The translations under genes and the position numbers were made by a program. Shown piece after piece: positions 6,560-8,281 of a DNA stretch of 8,281 bases. Position 1 is the first letter of the stretch. Every line of letters begins with the position of its first letter. The DNA is from Bacteroidales bacterium. GTDB taxonomy: Bacteria > Bacteroidota > Bacteroidia > Bacteroidales > UBA4417. The notes below the pieces were generated by a model. It was not told the origin of the DNA. It searched no databases and saw only the letters and a list, made by a program, of their open reading frames with translations. The stretch spans positions 1 to 8,281 of the forward strand of contig JANXXZ010000119.1 in NCBI GenBank assembly GCA_025350385.1, read 5' to 3'.

Positions 6560-7477
6560 ATGATATGGGAATCGTACCGACGTGGATTTGACGCCTATTT
6601 AAGGCTTGAAAAGTCATTGTCGACCAATTCAGTTGAAGCTTACAGGCATGACCTGGATAAGCTAACAGCCTATCTTGAGGAAAAGGCCATTTCAAAGATA
6701 CCTTCCGAAATTGGGCTGAACGACCTCCAGGAATTCCTGAAATGGCTGAACACATACAGCCTGAATGCCCGGTCGCAAATGCGGATCGTTTCGGGTATCC
6801 GCGCTTTTTACAAGTACCTGCTTCTTGAAAACCTGATCAACACCGATCCCACCGAATTACTTGAATCGCCGCGTATAGGCAGGAAACTGCCGGATATATT
6901 GTCCATACAGGACATTGAGAGCCTCATTGCAGCCATCGACCTCTCGAAACCGGAAGGGGAACGAAACAAGGCAATTATTGAAACCTTGTACAGTTGCGGC
7001 CTCCGTGTATCAGAACTGGTAAACCTGAAAATCAGCAACATCTATTTTAGAGACAGTTTTGTCCGTGTAACCGGCAAGGGCGATAAGGAAAGGCTGGTGC
7101 CGATTGGCGGTAAAGCCCTGAAGCAGATAAACACCTATCTTCATGAAATCCGGAGCCATGCTTCCATCAAAAAAGGAAATGAGGATTACCTTTTTCTGAA
7201 CCGTAGGGGCGCTAAACTTAGCCGGGTTATGATATTTACTATTTTGAAAGACCTGGCTGCGATTGCCGGTATTCACAAAAAGTTAAGCCCTCATACCTTA
7301 CGACATTCCTTTGCGACCCACCTGGTTGAAGGAGGCGCCGACCTGCGTGCAGTCCAGGAAATGCTTGGACATGAAAGTATTACTACAACCGAAATTTATA
7401 CTCATTTGAGCCGGGAATACCTGAGGGATAATATTTTATCTCATCATCCGATGTATAAGGAGGGATGGGGGGAGTAG
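6560..7477 (+). CDS. xerD: site-specific tyrosine recombinase XerD
   Basis: A 305-residue tyrosine recombinase. With XerC or alone, this family resolves chromosome dimers at dif sites near the terminus during division. The N-terminal SAM-like core-binding domain covers about 5-90 (FDAYLRLEKSLSTNSVEAYR). The catalytic domain has all six expected residues: R149 (CGLRVSELV), K173 (TGKGDKERLVP), H245 and R248 (SPHTLRHSFATHL), H271 (LGHESITTTEIYTH) and nucleophile Y280. Each is one residue beyond its E. coli XerD counterpart, and the length is close to the usual 298. Phage or transposon integrases are less likely given this close fit and the lack of mobile-element neighbours. XerC is the nearest alternative. 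The ATG is supported by alignment to the family's N-terminus and lies 5 bases after a promoter box, suggesting a leaderless message. The gene is unrelated in function to the preceding T9SS copy. Confidence 0.94.
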   Translation: MIWESYRRGFDAYLRLEKSLSTNSVEAYRHDLDKLTAYLEEKAISKIPSEIGLNDLQEFLKWLNTYSLNARSQMRIVSGIRAFYKYLLLENLINTDPTELLESPRIGRKLPDILSIQDIESLIAAIDLSKPEGERNKAIIETLYSCGLRVSELVNLKISNIYFRDSFVRVTGKGDKERLVPIGGKALKQINTYLHEIRSHASIKKGNEDYLFLNRRGAKLSRVMIFTILKDLAAIAGIHKKLSPHTLRHSFATHLVEGGADLRAVQEMLGHESITTTEIYTHLSREYLRDNILSHHPMYKEGWGE

Positions 7478-7480
7478 TTT

Positions 7481-7641
7481 GGGAGGGCGGGAGAGCGGGA
7501 GAGCGAGGGAGCAGGAGAGCAGGAGAGCGAGGGAGCGTGAGAGCAGGAGAACGAGAGGGTGGAGAGGGCGAGAGGGCGAAGGACCGGGGGAGCGGGAGGG
7601 CGAGAGGGCGATGGTGTGATGTGAAGATGTTAAAATGAGAT
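7481..7641. repeat. degenerate octamer tandem repeat, purine-rich on the plus strand
   Basis: Starting 4 bases after the xerD stop, 16 consecutive units of 8 bases (one of 9, at 7561-7569) follow the pattern GRGAGRGC, for example GGGAGAGC, AGGAGAGC, GAGGGAGC and GAGAGGGC, up to 7609. Fifteen of the 16 units end in C; the other bases are almost all purines. A decayed tail of GATGnnnn-like octamers (GATGGTGT, GATGTGAA, GATGTTAA, AATGAGAT) continues to 7641. The 8-base period is not a multiple of three, and the Pro/Ser/Arg-rich frame it creates on the minus strand is an artefact. Confidence 0.85.
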
Positions 7642-7693
7642 AATTTGAGGATCGGCAATTAGCACATTCTCAAATTTTCACATTCTCAAATTA
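7641..7693. repeat. direct and inverted repeat between xerD and the convergent gene
   Basis: CACATTCTCAAATT occurs at 7663-7676 and 7679-7692, a 16-base period. TAATTTGAG (7641-7649) is the exact inverse of CTCAAATTA (7685-7693), and its inner 8 bases also pair with 7669-7676. The hairpins lie between the ends of two convergent genes and could act as a weak bidirectional terminator, but the stems are AT-rich and no strict T-tract follows. Confidence 0.55.
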
Positions 7694-7698
7694 ATCAA

Positions 7699-8133
7699 TC
7701 AACTGCTGTAAGAACTCCAGCTTACCAGGTTGAGTTCTCCGTCGGAAAAGTAAAAGTCGATTTGGGCATCTTCGAAAGTAACGCGGTGTTCCCCCCAGGT
7801 TTCGTCTTCCTCTTCCATTTCAGCAAACCCGTTTCCTTTCATTAATGCAATGATGTCAGACTGATTAAGCTGAAATATTTTCTTTCCAAGAAGCTCTGTT
7901 TCAATATTATCCGATTCAATGGTACATAAGTTGGGTTCAGCATTAGCAGTATCGAAAAAGAAAATAAGCCCTTGTTCGGGGTAATTCCATACAATACTTT
8001 CAACCGATCCATCACATTGGTTGTCAAGCTCTTCCGTTTCTTCCGGCTCGCCATACAAGGTACGCACCGGTTCAGTGGAACAGTTGAATGGTAAGGCACT
8101 CAGGCCTTTTTTGATTTTGATTTCTAAATTCAT
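7699..8133 (-). CDS. acidic 144-residue protein of unknown function
   Basis: I do not recognise this protein by name. It has no signal peptide or membrane segment and is strongly acidic, with runs such as EETEELD (31-37) and EMEEEDE (105-111), so it is probably cytoplasmic. It seems to have two similar halves. Each has a helix-like stretch (TEPVRTLYGEPEE at 20-32; NQSDIIALMKGNGFAE at 90-105) followed by beta-strand-like segments (SIVWN plus GLIFFFDT; HRVTF plus AQIDFYFSDGELNLVSW). The G-L-x-x-L-x-F...V-x-x-L-x-G-E-P pattern near the N-terminus recalls BamE/SmpA-like small domains and some immunity-type proteins, but this is only resemblance. The ATG at 8133 gives a natural start (MNLEIKIKKGL). 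The gene is convergent with xerD and divergent from the partial gene at 8159, with 25 bases between the two start codons. Confidence 0.8.
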   Translation of the reverse strand: MNLEIKIKKGLSALPFNCSTEPVRTLYGEPEETEELDNQCDGSVESIVWNYPEQGLIFFFDTANAEPNLCTIESDNIETELLGKKIFQLNQSDIIALMKGNGFAEMEEEDETWGEHRVTFEDAQIDFYFSDGELNLVSWSSYSS

Positions 8134-8147
8134 TTTTTAAAAATGTT

Positions 8148-8155
8148 TATCTTTG
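8148..8155 (+). promoter_or_regulatory. TAnnTTTG box before the partial gene at the right edge
   Basis: TATCTTTG is a perfect match to the Bacteroidota -7 consensus and ends 3 bases before the ATG at 8159. With a transcription start usually 5-7 bases past the box, the message would begin at or just inside the start codon. No TTG is seen at the -33 distance. The box lies in the 25-base gap between divergent start codons. Confidence 0.5.
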
Positions 8156-8158
8156 ATC

Positions 8159-8281
8159 ATGAAAAAGGCGAATCCGGCTCACTGGCCATCTCGTTATATG
8201 CCTGCCAATCAACTAATCGGGGAAACCATTGCTTCACTAAAACGGCAAGTTTTCCTTCAAAAAAGGTTAAAATCAGCTGCC
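8159..8281 (+). CDS. start of an unidentified gene, cut by the window edge
   Basis: An open frame from ATG at 8159 runs 41 codons to the window end without a stop. The product begins MKKANPAHWPSRYMPANQL and is rich in basic residues (KRQVFLQKRLK at 29-39), with no hydrophobic signal core. I do not recognise it. Support comes from the promoter box directly upstream, the open frame and the otherwise unexplained DNA. A second in-frame ATG at codon 14 is an alternative start and would leave a short leader after the same box. Confidence 0.5.
   Translation, partial: MKKANPAHWPSRYMPANQLIGETIASLKRQVFLQKRLKSAA

Noticed and set aside
6560..7477. Integrase of an integrated mobile element
   Set aside because: Residue spacing fits housekeeping XerD almost exactly, and no attachment-site repeats, phage genes or conjugation genes are nearby.
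7481..7641. CRISPR array
   Set aside because: The units are 8 bases long and contiguous, with no spacers and no cas genes in the window.
7383..7658. Minus-strand frame encoding a Pro/Ser/Arg/Leu-rich repeat protein
   Set aside because: It is a translation of the octamer repeat and the antisense of the xerD end. The composition follows from the 8-base repeat, and no family or promoter supports it.

Overview
The window looks like chromosomal DNA of a Bacteroidota bacterium, probably Bacteroidales-like. Four signs agree. The gene order rpmG - DUF4295 protein - ftsY - rimO is typical of that phylum. FtsY has no long acidic A domain. Two secreted proteins carry C-terminal type IX secretion (T9SS, type A) sorting domains. 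Several genes are preceded by TAnnTTTG promoter boxes rather than Shine-Dalgarno sequences. No RNA gene, CRISPR array, intact insertion sequence or phage gene was found.

Left part (1-2964, minus strand): a housekeeping block running right to left. A good TTG-N21-TAATTTTG promoter lies just ahead of rpmG (bL33). It is followed by a 50-residue DUF4295 protein, a hairpin/T-tract terminator, ftsY (SRP receptor), a spacer of short tandem repeats, rimO (ribosomal protein S12 methylthiotransferase), and the first codons of a further gene at the window edge. These genes serve ribosome structure, ribosome modification and co-translational targeting.

Middle (2965-6544, plus strand): two diverged tandem copies of an unrecognised secreted T9SS cargo gene, each exactly 507 codons counting the stop. 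The first is intact. The second has a TTG where the first has its ATG, and an in-frame TAA exactly where the first has a Tyr codon. It is otherwise open to the end of its sorting domain, so it looks like a recent pseudogene (or a sequence error). The 445-base spacer between them holds a GCAAAG-type inverted repeat resembling dispersed repeats of environmental bacterial genomes.

Right part (6545-8281): xerD, with all six catalytic residues of a tyrosine recombinase, starts 5 bases after a perfect TAnnTTTG box and so may be leaderless. It is followed by a 16-unit octamer repeat and a 16-base direct repeat. Next comes a convergent gene for a 144-residue acidic protein of unknown function. Only 25 bases from that gene's start codon, a divergent partial gene begins, again directly after a TAnnTTTG box.

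I see no clear new multi-gene system. The items most worth following up are the duplicated T9SS cargo family with one decaying copy, the octamer repeat, and the leaderless-type promoters.
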